Source: Panonychus citri (Eukaryota; Arthropoda; Arachnida; Trombidiformes; Tetranychidae). Taken from it: a DNA stretch of 64,000 bases. The notes under the pieces were generated by a model. The model was not told where the DNA came from. It saw only the letters and a program-made list of their open reading frames with translations, and did no database searches. Made by a program: the position numbers and the translations under genes. Position 1 is the stretch's first letter. The number at the start of each line of letters is the position of its first letter. The stretch lies in the NCBI RefSeq assembly GCF_014898815.1, contig NW_026515438.1, positions 806,001-870,000 on the forward strand. Reading direction: 5' to 3'. This document shows, piece after piece, positions 1 through 10,625 of this stretch.

Positions 1-32
1 TCGTTTTTTATCTGATTGTAACCGAGCTCATC

Positions 33-1143
33 ATGTATGCAGGATCTTCTACATCATCTTCCAAACCCGAACCCCGGGACAGAGATAGTTCAAAGGGGCG
101 ACCAAATTATGTTCAGAAAGCAACTCTTGCTGGTCATACCAAAGCGGTTTCATCTGTCAAGTTTAGTCCTAATGGTGAATGGTTAGCCTCGTGTTCAGCT
201 GATAAATTCATCAAAATCTGGTCTGCCTATGATGGTAAATTTGAGAAACCTATCTCAGTTCATAAACTGGGTTTATCTGACATTGCCTGGTCAATCGATT
301 CCCGATTAATTGTTTCGGCTTCAGAATGTGGGAAGTTGTCACTGGTAAATGTTTGAAAACAATGAAGGGTCACTCAAATTATGTTTTCTGTTGTAGCTTT
401 AATCCTCAATCAAATCTAATAGTTTCCGGATCATTTGATGAATCGGTTCGCTTATGGGACGTTAAAACGGGCAAATTTTTCAAAACGCTTCCCGCTCACT
501 CTGATCCGGTCTCAGCGGTTCACTTTAATCGAGATGGAACTTTAATCGTGTCATCATCTTATGATGGTCTCTGTCGTATTTGGGATACAGCCTCAGGTCA
601 GTGTTTAAAGACCCTCTTCGATGACGACAATCCACCCGTTTCATTTGTCAAATTTTCGCCCAATGGGAAGTACATTTTAGCCACAACTCTAGACAACACT
701 TTGAAACTTTAGGATTACAGTAAAAAAATGTCTCAAACTTTACACTGGCCACAACAACGAGAAATATTGTATCTTTGCCAATTTCTCTTGCACCGGAGGT
801 AAATGGATCGTTTCTGGATCGGAAGATAATCTTGTTTACATTGTGGATCTACAGACCAATGAAATCGTTCAAAAGCTTGCTGGACGGATGTGGTCATGTG
901 CACCTCTTACCACCCAACCCACAATATACAGATTTCTACCAGATAATGGGACTTGTTTGTAACTGTCGTTGTCGTGACGACAACGGAAAAGAAAGAGAAA
1001 AGAAAGTACTAAGAAAACTAGTACTAAAGAAAGTAATTAGGGACCGTTGAAAAAATTAGTCCCACTATCTGGTAGTCCCATTATCTGGTAGAAATCTGTA
1101 ATTGCTTCCGCTCTGGAAAACGATAAAGACTTTGTAGAAGTGA
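33..1143 (+). pseudogene. WDR5: WDR5 (WD-repeat H3K4 methyltransferase core subunit) pseudogene
   Basis: WDR5 is the beta-propeller scaffold of MLL/SET1 complexes. Translated pieces in two frames match its WD repeats in order, with conserved stretches such as LAGHTKAVSSVKFSPNGEWL, DPVSAVHFNRDGTLIVSSSY and NPPVSFVKFSPNGKYIL. The first reading frame (33-356) breaks at about 320, where roughly six codons before the Trp-Asp of a blade are missing and the frame shifts. The second frame (to 712) hits a stop replacing the Trp of a blade, and the last blades continue in other frames to about 1143, interrupted by a MITE at 929-1098. There is no intron, which suggests a retrocopy, although no clear poly-A tail is visible. 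With several independent lesions plus a transposon insertion this is a dead copy. Identification is firm. Confidence 0.9.
929..1098. mobile_element. 170-bp MITE with TA target duplication, inserted in the WDR5 pseudogene
   Basis: The ends are perfect 24-bp inverted repeats beginning CAGATTTCTACCAGATAATG. TA dinucleotides lie directly outside both ends (927-928 and 1099-1100), as expected for Tc1/mariner-type insertion. The interior has no ORF and is purine-rich (GAAAAGAAAG type). Next to the right end the sub-motif TATCTGGTAG occurs twice. WDR5 coding similarity resumes directly after the element. Confidence 0.85.
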
Positions 1144-1737
1144 CAATCATGTTCAATATATTTCTTCATCTAAAGATCTACATTTTGTATCTCTCTCTTA
1201 TCTTATCTTTTTTTCTTTGTTTATTTTTTGACCTGACACGTAGGGACAGGAGTATTATATTATTCAATTTTACATTATTTTGTCTGATAATAGAACATTT
1301 TAGTGCTTTTTCTTATCGAATTGAAATTAAATTTTCAATTTTGATAAAAATTTTTAAAAATAGATAAGTAATTTTTGGTGGTAAATTCCAAAAATGAGAA
1401 AAGGAAATAAAGAAGAGAGAAGAGAGAGAAAGAAAGAGTTAAGAGTTCGCATTGCTTTTCATGAAAGAAAAACAATACAAAGGCGGGAAGAGAGGAAATA
1501 GAGAGGAAAAGACAAGAAAAGGTAAAGGAAAGAAATAGAGAAGAGGAGCTGGTGAACGAAAATTAAAACCACTAATTAAAATTTATAATTAATTTTAGTT
1601 GAATACTTATTTAATTGATTAACGGTTAAGACAAAAAAACGTGTAGTAAAGCTTTCAGCTGAAGCGCTAACTATAAATTGAATAAATCACACATGCGCCA
1701 AAAATCGGGACAGGTCATTCTTTTGCTTCAGCAAAAT
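1144..1737. other. noncoding stretch
   Basis: AT-rich sequence followed by a GA-rich purine tract at about 1395-1550. I see no coding similarity and no RNA gene. Confidence 0.5.
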
Positions 1738-2028
1738 TAGTGATGGACGATCATCAAGTTTCGGATCGATCGAAAAGATCGATCAAAAAATTAATCATCA
1801 TATCAAAAGATAGATCCATCTTCGATCAAATTTCTCTGCTGATTATCATCCATTTTTCAAACGATCAAAATTTCGCGCCACCAAATGCGAAAGAGAAATT
1901 ATTGTTCTTACTTTTTCTCTTTCTTTTTTCTCTGTCTGCAGTGATCTTTCTACAAAAGTGATCGATCAATTTTTTCTCAAAAAAGATCGATGGTGATCGA
2001 GTCATTTACTCGGATCGGTCCATCACTA
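1738..2028. mobile_element. GATC-rich hAT-like MITE, copy 1 (291 bp)
   Basis: It begins TAGTGATGGACGATC and ends GATCGGTCCATCACTA, so the termini are inverted repeats. The body is dense in GATCGATC and is homologous, in opposite orientation, to 5354-5578; both contain the segment around the sequence GCGCGAAATTTTGA or its complement. The flanks of this copy do not show a clear target duplication (left agcaaaat, right ttgtcaaa), unlike copy 2, so the insertion is probably older. Short ORFs here are incidental. Confidence 0.8.
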
Positions 2029-2142
2029 TTGTCAAATTGTTCTTTTCATCTTTTAACACGAAACAAGTAAGACGCCCTTTACCTCTCTTTTTGTTTTTCC
2101 TTTCTTTAACCTTGCTCTCCACTCTTCTCTTTTATTTATTAG

Positions 2143-2426
2143 GTAATCGGCGCTTTCAGAGTCAACGTTATTCACGCTCGTCAACAAGTGAGATCACCAG
2201 TTACCAATATCGCTGGAACATTTTGCTCTACACTCCAATTCAGTTAGGTAAGCATCTGAATTTTTCAATGGTTTTTGAGTTTCTCCTGAAAATATGCGAG
2301 GTCATGCAAAGTTATTTTGGAAAAATCAGTGAGGAAAATGTCAAAAACAATTTTGTTCTCATCTATGAACTTCTTGATGAAATCCTTGATTTCGGTTACC
2401 CTCAAAACACCGACAATAGAATCTGA
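2143..2426 (+). pseudogene. AP2M1: AP-2 complex mu subunit (AP2M1) fragment
   Basis: AP2M1 is the cargo-binding mu chain of the clathrin adaptor AP-2. Two blocks are recognisable: AFRVNVIHARQQVRSPVTNI at about 2150-2212, preceded by an intron-like acceptor (tttattag), and then, in another frame, MVFEFLLKICEVMQSYFGKI continuing to DEILDFGYPQN and a stop at 2424-2426. About twenty residues between the blocks (the FHIKR-type segment) are replaced by unrelated sequence. Only about 80 of some 435 residues are present, so this is a fragment. The apparent splice acceptor suggests genomic DNA was copied, not mRNA. Confidence 0.85.
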
Positions 2427-2445
2427 TTAGTATTTCAACTTTATC

Positions 2446-2493
2446 TTCTCTTTCTTCTCTCTTCTCTTTCTTCTCTCTTCTCTTTCTTCTCTT
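2446..2493. repeat. three tandem 16-bp pyrimidine units
   Basis: The unit TTCTCTTTCTTCTCTC is present three times head to tail, with one mismatch at the end of the last unit. It directly follows the AP2M1 fragment. The following bases to about 2760 are AT-rich and show nothing recognisable. Confidence 0.8.
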
Positions 2494-2760
2494 TTTTCTC
2501 TTTATCGATAGTTGCTTATCTTATAGTGATTTCAACTTGAATTGGTTGTTTCTTTACAATGAAATGCATATTGATTGAACTGTGTTTTCAGCTCAATTCG
2601 TTCAATAATTTATAGACATTGATTATATTCATTCGTCTAAACTTTGACTACAAACAATAGTATCAAAGGAAATGAGCTTGATAACAATTTACAGTCAAAC
2701 CACTTCGATTGAATCACAAACTCATTAATGGAGAGAATTAGATCGCATTTCGAGTGAATA

Positions 2761-2977
2761 GCTAAAGTTTCCTGATGGTAAACCAGAAAATAAATTCGCC
2801 TTTGATGGTAAACCCAAGGATAAAGCTTTCGCTGAAAATGTAATCGCTCTAACTCACAAACATTGGAAAAAATTGATCACCGCTTCACCAGAATTAAATA
2901 TAAACACTTCGGGACTTGACCTACGAAAAGTGACCATTGCCAATTCAACTTATAAGAAAATCCTCTCAATATTGTAG
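2761..2977 (+). pseudogene. Inorganic pyrophosphatase C-terminal fragment
   Basis: Soluble family I pyrophosphatase hydrolyses PPi to phosphate. The translation holds the late-domain block PDGKPENKFAFDGKPKDKAF followed by an IALTHKHWKKLI-type helix and a degraded C-terminal tail to a stop near 2977. The family has the same order (PDGKPEN, then a Phe-Ala-Phe block, then the H-x-x-W helix). A one-base shift just before PDGK, loss of all N-terminal catalytic residues, and absence of a start make it a fragment. It lies in the same orientation as the AP2M1 piece, about 330 bp away. Confidence 0.8.
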
Positions 2978-3520
2978 ACTCTTCCCCTGACCTTGCCACA
3001 CCCAGAGAAATTCTGAACAGATTCTGAACAGGTTAATGGTACGTTGTTGGTTAATTTCAACGCCAAATTATTGCCGTGATTTCAATATCGACATTATTTT
3101 TAGTAACAAGATACATTATTGTTAGAATCGCTTCAAAGAAAATCTTGAAAATTTCGGGAAAAAAAGGTAAAGGTTTAAATTGAAGGTCAATTCTGATCTG
3201 TATCAGTTTTCCTAATGATGATCTTAAGCTTTGAAGCTAGAACTGATGGTAAGAAATGGTAAGACTTCGGTATACGTCCGTTGAGCTAGAGGTCTGAAAT
3301 TTTTTGTATTTTCCTGTAATAATTGTAAAAGTGATCAAAAGTGTTCACGTAATTAGTGTTCAATTGACGGTGTTTATGTATGTGTTCATATGTTGAGCAT
3401 TTTCCAGTGTAACTGAGACAGAATATGAATATTAGTATGATCAGAGTGATGAAAGATGATGATAAAGATATAAAATTAGAAAATGAGGAAAAGTTAATTG
3501 TACTGATAGTGTTAATATTG

Positions 3521-3783
3521 TTACGAGAGGACTTGAGAAAATCTGTGAATTTGTTCAACAAGAATCGCCATTACTGCGGTTACACTGACATCGATTAAAC
3601 CTTGGATATAATGAACAGCTTCTTGAAGAAGCCTTCTTCATCGTTAAGATCTAAACAAAATTTATCTTGGACTTTTTCAACTGTTTTATCAGGTTCGAGA
3701 GCGATATCAGGTATGGTTGCGTCAATCATTAGGTTAAAAAGGTTGAGTATAAGATTAGCGTGCCGACGAAGATGAAGGAAAGC
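3521..3783 (-). pseudogene. PIK3C3: PIK3C3/Vps34 lipid kinase C-terminal fragment
   Basis: Vps34 makes PI3P for autophagy and endosomes. On the minus strand the translation AFLHLRRHANLILNLFNLMI then PDIALEPDKTVEKVQDKF matches the end of the kinase domain. After a frame break near 3625 the C-terminal helices continue (AVHYIQGLID, then VEQIHRF), ending at a stop at 3521-3523. The family's C-terminal Tyr-Trp-Arg-Lys is changed. The catalytic and activation loops are absent. It is a fragment of the last roughly 85 of about 890 residues. Confidence 0.8.
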
Positions 3784-4338
3784 TTAAAGCAGAGTGAGCA
3801 TTGATCAACGCCAGTGTAATCTGCTATATACAATATCATCTCCCTTATTTTCAAGGTCCAATACCGTTGTATCATCATTCCAATGTTGTAAAGGTGAAGA
3901 GCACTTATATCAGCCCATCAGCCAATCAGCCATTCGATATACGGATGAAATCTGAACTAAGGGCATGGTTTGAACAAATCGATTGCCAATTACTGCTTTT
4001 GGGATATCACAATTCCTATGATTGATGTTCATCTTCGTAAGTTGAAATTGCAGTTTAAAGTTGAAGGTTAACTGTAAAGAGTAATAGTAAGAAATCAGTC
4101 AGACATTAGAGTGAGGGTAATAAAGGTTTTTAGATTCACTATTATTGTTATTGATTTAAAAAAGTAGTATCACGTTACCCAATTGATTTTAAGCTTAGAT
4201 ATTTTCGAGTACTGGGGCACTCAAGGTTAATGGATTGAGAAGAAAGGCGAGAGTAATAAAGAGAAAAGGGAGTGAAGGTTAAAAGGAAAATAGAATTAAC
4301 GAGCACAGCGTGAACATGTTGTAAAAGTATAGAATTTA
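3784..4338. other. unassigned stretch with a 74-codon ORF at 3801-4025 (+)
   Basis: An open frame with moderately coding-like composition (residues including SANQPFDIRMKSELRAWFEQ) lies here, but I do not recognise it, and it has no clear start context or splice partners. The rest is AT-rich noncoding. It may be another decayed gene piece. Confidence 0.25.
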
Positions 4339-4647
4339 GTCGACTGAGTCGAAGTTACTTTGGAATCGACTGACTCGACTGTGAGTTAGTCGACTTAGGT
4401 CGACGCAGCTGACTGATAATCACGTGTTTTTAAAAATTTTAATGAAACGAATATCTATTAATTTATTATTGCTAATTGAATAGATAAAAAATTCCATCAA
4501 AATCCCCTCAAAATTGTAATTTCGCGGTTTTAAATCGACTCCAGTCGAAAAATATCGTGAGTCGACTTCAATCGCCTTTAGTCGACCACCACTTGATTTT
4601 CTCGTCAGTCAGTTACTTGGCTAAAAACTGACTGACTTCGGTATCTA
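4339..4647. mobile_element. Degenerate GTCGAC-rich MITE, related to 36,725-37,197
   Basis: The stretch is packed with GTCGAC/GACTCGACT motifs at both ends and ends in ACTTCGGTATC, the same terminus as the better preserved element at 36,725-37,197. The left end has lost the outer GATACCGAAG, but TAGTCGACTGAGTCGA remains. An 8-bp repeat ATAGAATT occurs just outside or at both ends (near 4330 and 4650), a possible remnant of the target duplication. Confidence 0.6.
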
Positions 4648-4695
4648 ATAGAATTAATTGATTCTTGTTCACGTGATAAGTCCATCGATAATCGA

Positions 4696-5265
4696 TTATT
4701 CTATCGATATCGAATATCGACCACCACAAACTCCCCCTTTGTTAATCTGTTCATAAACAAATAAGCCAGATTCTTCCTCTTGAGCTGTTAGCTCTTCGAA
4801 ATATAGCCTAAATTTAATTCCAACACAGTCTTTCAAGAAAGATTTGATTGTAACGTCTTTCTTTTCACGAAAGATTGGAGCCATCAGCATTTTCATTTTA
4901 TCATTGATCAAATCAAAGGCTGGCACCATCATTTCACAGCAGTGGATGAATAAATCTTGTTTTGAAGTCAGCCGATTCCTTGCTTCCATAGTCAATTTGA
5001 TGAAAATCATTTCACTTTTACCATCGGTGTAGCTTTCAACCATTTTCACGCTTTTCTTGTCCAGGTTATTTAATCGCCATATCATAAGTTTCAGGTTTTT
5101 GTTGGAGAGCTGAGTCGCTTTTCCACTATAAATATAAATAATGGCATCTCCAGGCTCTTTTGCTTCAAGAAGATGATCTTTCCTTCTGTCCAGAGATGAT
5201 ATCTGAGACTCACTTTTGATCTTCCTTTCAGGAATAAAATCACAGTTGACCACTTCCATCTTCAA
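4696..5265 (-). CDS. Uncharacterised 189-aa protein, RRM/ORF1-like, same family as 26,022-26,669
   Basis: No known family is recognised with certainty. The protein is lysine-rich, mixed alpha/beta, and has a core with a beta-strand IIYIYSG, a helix ending RLNNLDKKSVKM, then a strand EMIFIKLTMEARNRLTSKQD and a helix containing FDLIND. The ORF at 26,022-26,669 has the same order: IYIYVS, LLHFNKW, RIDIGMKRTTRNNLT and FDAIND. I infer that the two are paralogues. The strand-helix-strand-strand order and nearby retroelement ORFs suggest an ORF1 (RNA-binding) protein of a non-LTR retrotransposon, but no reverse transcriptase lies next to it. The last ten or so residues read into AT-rich repeat DNA and may not be original. 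Confidence 0.5.
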   Translation of the reverse strand: MKMEVVNCDFIPERKIKSESQISSLDRRKDHLLEAKEPGDAIIYIYSGKATQLSNKNLKLMIWRLNNLDKKSVKMVESYTDGKSEMIFIKLTMEARNRLTSKQDLFIHCCEMMVPAFDLINDKMKMLMAPIFREKKDVTIKSFLKDCVGIKFRLYFEELTAQEEESGLFVYEQINKGGVCGGRYSISIE

Positions 5266-5353
5266 ATCACTTAAGTTAATTTAGCACTGATTTTATTAAA
5301 TTTATTTTTTAATTGTTGAACTGAGACAAAGAGTAGAGAAGAAGAGACTGCAG

Positions 5354-5578
5354 TAGTGAGTGACCGATCCGAGTAAATGATTCGATCACGATCGATCACT
5401 TTTGTAGAAAGATCGATCATTGCAGACAGAGAAAAAAGAAAGAGAAAAAGTAAGAACAATAATTTCTCTTTCGCATTTGGTGGCGCGAAATTTTGATTGT
5501 TTGAAAAATGGATGATAATCAGCTGAGACATTTGATCGAAGATCGATCGATCCGAAACTTGATGATCGTCCATCACTA
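5354..5578. mobile_element. GATC-rich hAT-like MITE, copy 2 (225 bp) with 8-bp target duplication
   Basis: The ends are TAGTGAGTGACCGATCC and GATGATCGTCCATCACTA. The same 8 bp, GACTGCAG, flanks both ends (5346-5353 and 5579-5586), which is the target-site size of hAT transposons. The body is the reverse complement of much of copy 1 (1738-2028). It carries no transposase, so it would be mobilised in trans. Confidence 0.85.
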
Positions 5579-5586
5579 GACTGCAG

Positions 5587-6180
5587 GCCAAAGGGAAAGT
5601 ATGTGTTGCATACAATAGGCACGAGAGTCACTACTATCATTTTTCCCTTTCTTTTTCCCTTTCTTTGCTCATATTTTTTCGTCTATCTTTTTCTTTCTTT
5701 CTCTCTTTTTCTCTTTGTTTATAAATTGAAACTTAGAAATTAACTCTGGAAGTGCCGCCCTCTTAGTTTATGCGACAAATCATAATTCTAAGAGGATCGA
5801 ACACAATTTTCATTTTTAAGATTTAAGAGATTTAAATCGCGAAAAAGATTCAATTAGTTAATTTAATGGGAAAATTTTCATAAATAAGAATTTACATATA
5901 ATGGAATAGAAGGAAAAAGATAAATATCTAGAAGTAATAAATTATCAAAATTGTTTTCTATTTAGTGACTCTGAATAGGGAATTACAGCCAAGTTACAAT
6001 GATTTGAGAAAAGAAAAAAAGTTCAGGACAAGTTAATTAACAGAGAAATATAATTGTGACCAATAGATTTTCGTTGCATCTTTGATCATTAGAATTTGTG
6101 TCTTCTTTATCTGCTTTTTCCAGCTCATTATCCGGATTATCACAATGCTTGATTGTTCCTTCAATTTTGGAACATGTTAA
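5587..6180. other. noncoding stretch with pyrimidine tract
   Basis: CT/T-rich at 5640-5725, then AT-rich. On the minus strand 6070-6180 has an acidic open stretch that could be spliced to the exon upstream, but I cannot show this. Confidence 0.35.
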
Positions 6181-6563
6181 TTAAGGGTATAAGAATTGTG
6201 ATGAATCAGCTTGTTCTCTTTTATTATCATTAGAGATTTGAGATGAATCTCCTCCATTTGTTTCGTCCTTATTATTATGGATTGTGATTGTTGTTGTTGT
6301 TCCTGATGTTGTCGTTGTCGTTGTAGTGATGATTGAAGATGATGACGATAAGGTTGTTGTTGATGATAAAGGAGATGAAGATGATGATGGAGATGGGGAT
6401 TTTGTATGTACAGATGATGATTTTTCTAAAGAAATCAGGTGCAGATGAGGTAAAGTACTATCATCATGAAGGAACACTTCATAAATAACATCAGCGATCA
6501 CTGAAGCGAATGCTTGATCGAGAATTTGAGAGCAACGCTTGATAAAAGTCTTTGTTGATGGAC
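6181..6563 (-). CDS. Putative terminal exon, Ser/Thr-rich low-complexity protein
   Basis: On the minus strand an open frame starts after a possible splice acceptor (aatattag at about 6564) and runs to a stop at 6181. It begins with a helix-like segment PSTKTFIKRCSQILDQAFAS followed by VIADVIYEVF, which looks like real protein sequence and resembles an amphipathic anchoring helix. It then becomes a Ser/Thr/Pro/Asn run encoded by TGA/TTG-type repeats. No 5' exon was found in the AT-rich DNA above it. It could be the last exon of a gene with long introns or a chance ORF in simple sequence. Confidence 0.3.
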
Positions 6564-6599
6564 TAATATTATCATTAAACGTTTAATTTGATTTTAGGT

Positions 6600-7529
6600 T
6601 AAAGTTTAACAATAAGTTTTACTTTTATAACAATTAGAAAGGTGAATTTCATATTTCGATAGGTTATAGTTTCCTTTGATAGGTGATGATGAGTGAAGGG
6701 GATGAGGATGAGGATGAAAAAGGTGAGAATTGTATAATATAATATGGTATGGTAAGTGAATTGGAAAGAAAAAGATTTTCTGATTTCTCTAATTCTCATC
6801 AATTCTTTGGTCCATTTAAAAGAGACACAGAGACACATTGTAAACCAGAATTAACAATCAGACAAATTAAATTGTGAACGTTTTATTCACCAGACAACTT
6901 GGTTAATCAACAAGTTTGATTGAAACAATTAAAATATCAGACTAATTATCTTTACGATAGTTTATTCTAACATTTTATGGAGCATCAAAATCTTAATTAA
7001 CTTTTGTCTCCATCATAATCAAAAAGAGGGAGAAAATCAATCAATGAAATTAGTTTATTTGATCAATGACAACAATTAATTTCCTATGATTTTGGATTCT
7101 TAATAATCACAATCACGCTAACAAATTAACTTCCATTTTTTACCTACTCATTTATTATCCCTCTAAAAGATTATCATAAATTGTACTGTTAATTGTTTCA
7201 AAACATAATCAAGATTAAGAGATTACATTTCCAACTTGTTCATCACAATTCATTCACCAAGGATCATCAAACTGCGTTAATTGTTAACAATCAAGTTGAT
7301 TGTGAGCAAATTACATCAACTTTTATTTCTTTCTCCGTGCTAATAATTAGCATTCTCATCGTTAGCTGTTGAAATTGATTAACTAATCTTTTGGTTCACT
7401 GCCAATCTATTATCATCGACGTCCATTACCCTACCTTAATCACTTTAAAACTAATGTACTAATCAACCTTTTGAATAACTAATGATAATGTCTTAGTATT
7501 TTGTTAAGGTAAACAATTAAATAACATAA
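6600..7529. other. AT-rich intergenic DNA
   Basis: Dominated by TTAATTG/CAATTAA-type words. No coding similarity or RNA gene seen. Confidence 0.5.
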
Positions 7530-7531
7530 TA

Positions 7532-7768
7532 AAGGGTGTTTCACTTAGTTTCAGACAAGATGGGAAGCTACAATCAGCGCGTCTTACCTGAGATTAAATG
7601 TAAATCAAAATAAAAATTGAATTTTTGTTGATAAAATGGCCAAGAAAGGATAAAATTGTTGTGATTATCACTTTCTTACCAATTGTCTCACTTACTTATT
7701 ACTTAATCTCTAGTGAGATACTCTAATTGTAACTTCCCATTTTGTCTGAAATTAAGTGAAACACTCTT
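7532..7768. mobile_element. 237-bp MITE with TA target duplication
   Basis: The left end AAGGGTGTTTCACTTAGTTT and the reverse complement of the right end (AAGAGTGTTTCACTTAATTT) form long imperfect inverted repeats of about 43 bp. TA lies outside both ends (7530-7531, 7769-7770). No ORF of its own. Confidence 0.75.
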
Positions 7769-7770
7769 TA

Positions 7771-7990
7771 CAAAATCAGCCCACGCAAGTGATTTGGAGA
7801 ACCTTTTTCCCTTCATGATCAAGGGTAAAAGTGTTAACAAACATCCCGGCTGGATGTGCCTTATGACACACGAAATTACCCATTGCGCCACTTTGACATC
7901 AAACTCAATATCCTTTTTATGGTGATTGTACCGAGCTTTCTCCCTAAAGTCCATTCTCTTGTGACCATCAAATCGCTTTCTCCTGGTCAC
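7771..7990 (-). other. Coding-like fragment of unknown origin
   Basis: Base composition rises above the surroundings and one minus-strand frame is open, with segments such as FDGHKRMDFREKARY and a strand-like QPGCLLTLLP. The pattern weakly recalls the domain after motif III of DEAH-box helicases, but the match is too poor to name. It abuts the right end of the neighbouring MITE, so the upper part of the ORF reads into the element. Confidence 0.25.
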
Positions 7991-10625
7991 TCACGATCTC
8001 ATCAACCAATTTGAATCGATTTCAAAACATTTTTTAAAGGAACTAATTTGTTATTATTTATGTTGGTGTTTTAAAACACCTTAAAGGCTTTAGTTTTAGC
8101 AAAAAACTAAACAAAATGAAATAGTTTAGGCTTATATTTCTAATACATGAAATTGCTAACTTTTGAATGAGACATATGACCAAAATCGCTTTAGATATAG
8201 ATTGGTCATAATTTTTCCAGGCATCAAGAAAAGTTTCATCGTTCTGCGCATGCTCATTTTCACAGAATAACGTTAGCACCGAAATTCACATAAAAACGCA
8301 TATCTCTGCTAGAGGTCGTTTTCGCGCAAAATAAATAGCACCAATCGATTTGTCACATAATGATACATATGGGTACAAAGTTTCATCGAAAAAATCGACC
8401 GACCTAATACGAAACTCTTACCAAATTATCAGATTAAGATATTCATAGCCTGCAATATGAATTTTAAGAGCATTCTGAATCACATGGAGAACCGTCGTAA
8501 GGGCCAAAGGTAATTCGGTGGCCAGGAAAACCTAAACCCCCACGATTAACATTAGGATTGTACAATTGGTGTCAGTTTTTTACATTCTGACCTTCGATTC
8601 TCTTTGAATAACGATTTCCTCTTTCTTTAGGCACGACGAAGAGCCCTGAACAAGGCCAGATTAAGGACTACCAGGGCAGTACAAGGGTCGATGTTGATAA
8701 AAATTATACGAAAACGTAGGATGAAAACCCATGAGAATCTCATCAGCTTAAAGGTATTCAACTGGTGACAGAATTGATGACAAAAGATTAAGTTATCGTT
8801 CTTGTATATCATCATTATATGTATCATGTGTATCAATGATCCTCATCCAAATCATCACTCACAATATCATAAGAATCCTTTCAAAAGGATATAGACATTG
8901 AATGGGAAATTGATAACAATGAGCAAAAAAAAACTGCCAACGAATCAAATTGTCAATTCATTTCCCATATCAAACCATGATAATCATTTAATCATAATCT
9001 GAGTAAAAATAGGAAAATGGAAAATTTATATTGATAATAAGTTTCACCAATCATGGTGATTACGGTGAGCTTGTTATAATCATGATTAAATATTCACATA
9101 GATTAACAATTACTTGTTAACTTGTTAAATTACTTCATCGCAACTACTATAAACATGATGTTTATATTAATTTGACCCAATTTTAAATAAAAAACGACAT
9201 GAAATTTAATTATCAACTACGATGCAAGTGATTCCCTGAAAATGAGTTAATCAGATGATTAATATCAGTCAATCAGGAAATCAAGAGAAAGAGAGACATG
9301 AGAAAGTTAGAATATTTATTTCTCTCGAAATTAATAACTCGATCGATTAATCGTCCAAGTCAATTTGATGGAACTAAAAAAAGAAAAGTTCTGAATCAAT
9401 TCGTTGATTGAAATTGAAATTTTATAAACAATAACAATAAAATCTTTGTTTGATTAAGCCAGATGAAGATGATGAACAGTCATGATAAAATAACAATAAA
9501 AAGATACATTATCAAACGAACATTAAATCATATTATTATTACTATAATAGGAACAATGAAAAATGTTTCAATTTTTTTTCTTCATCTCCCTCTTGTCTTT
9601 CTATCGGAACCTTTTTCGTCCTTCTCCCTTGTTCATCTCTCCATCATCATCTCTCTTCCTTCCACGTCCTTTTCATCATCTTTTCTCAACTGTGAGTTAA
9701 TAACATTTACATTCTCAATGGTTTGAGCATCTTCATGATAATCATCATGATGACTAAAGTGATGATTGTGATAATCAAATCGTTTGATGTTGTAAAATGT
9801 TAAATGAGAATGAGTTTAGTTTTTTATACTTTTTTTCAATAAGATTCATGTTAATTCATGGTACTATCACTAATACGTTCAACAACAACAATAATAATAA
9901 TGGTAACAATGAGAAGATCGTTGAAACTTAATCAACCAATTCGTTAGGACACAAAGAAACGTCAAAGTGGGTGAGATACAGAGGTAAGTATGAAGGCAGA
10001 AAAATGATATACATGTGATTAAATGAATTCTGAATAAATAAATAATAATAATACAACTATTAGAATAAGAATTATTTTAGATTCAGTTCTTCTTTTTATT
10101 CATTCTCTTCTTCTTCTTATTCTAACGATGATTACCACATAGAGAATGATTCAGAATCATCATGGAAACATTACCATGCAGATATTCAGATGTAAAACAT
10201 TAAAGATTATACAATTTGTGTGTTTATGTTTTCACCCTTGAGTATGAGTAGTTTCAAGTAGTGAAGCTGAAAAGTATAATCGGTTGAAATTGAGATTCAT
10301 GATGAAGATGAGGATCATCATCATGAGAAATTCTGATGATGAGAAAATTCAATCAAGATTCTTTTTCATCAGAAGATTAATAACAAACTTAAGAATCAAT
10401 AAATCAATTTTCAATCATCAGTCATTCAAGGTTCTTTTTTTTCAGAATCAAACCTGGGGCTGGAGTAAGATTGTATAAGATGAACATTTGAACATCTTGT
10501 TGGCAATTTAATCGCGATGAGGAAATTTCATCATGAGGAGGAGATTCTTCATTCTCAATGTTACTCTTTGATGAACACAAATCATTTGACAAATGGGTTT
10601 AATACTCAAAACAACCATGATTGGA
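7991..10625. other. intergenic DNA
   Basis: 8040-8640 is less AT-rich with short unrecognised ORFs and may be decayed mobile DNA. 8640-10,625 is AT-rich with ATCATCATG-type simple sequence. No gene seen. Confidence 0.4.

Noticed and set aside
2037..2142. N-terminal part of the 129-codon ORF before the AP2M1 match
   Set aside because: It is pyrimidine-rich low complexity in a different frame from the AP2M1 block; not a real gene start.
5271..5640. ORFs on the minus strand over the GATC-rich element
   Set aside because: They translate the MITE body; the same sequence translates similarly at 1,740-1,961 only because the DNA is repeated.
10593..10625. Start codons giving the left dehydrogenase copy its own N-terminus
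   Set aside because: They lie outside the duplicated block in unrelated AT-rich DNA and do not restore a cofactor domain.
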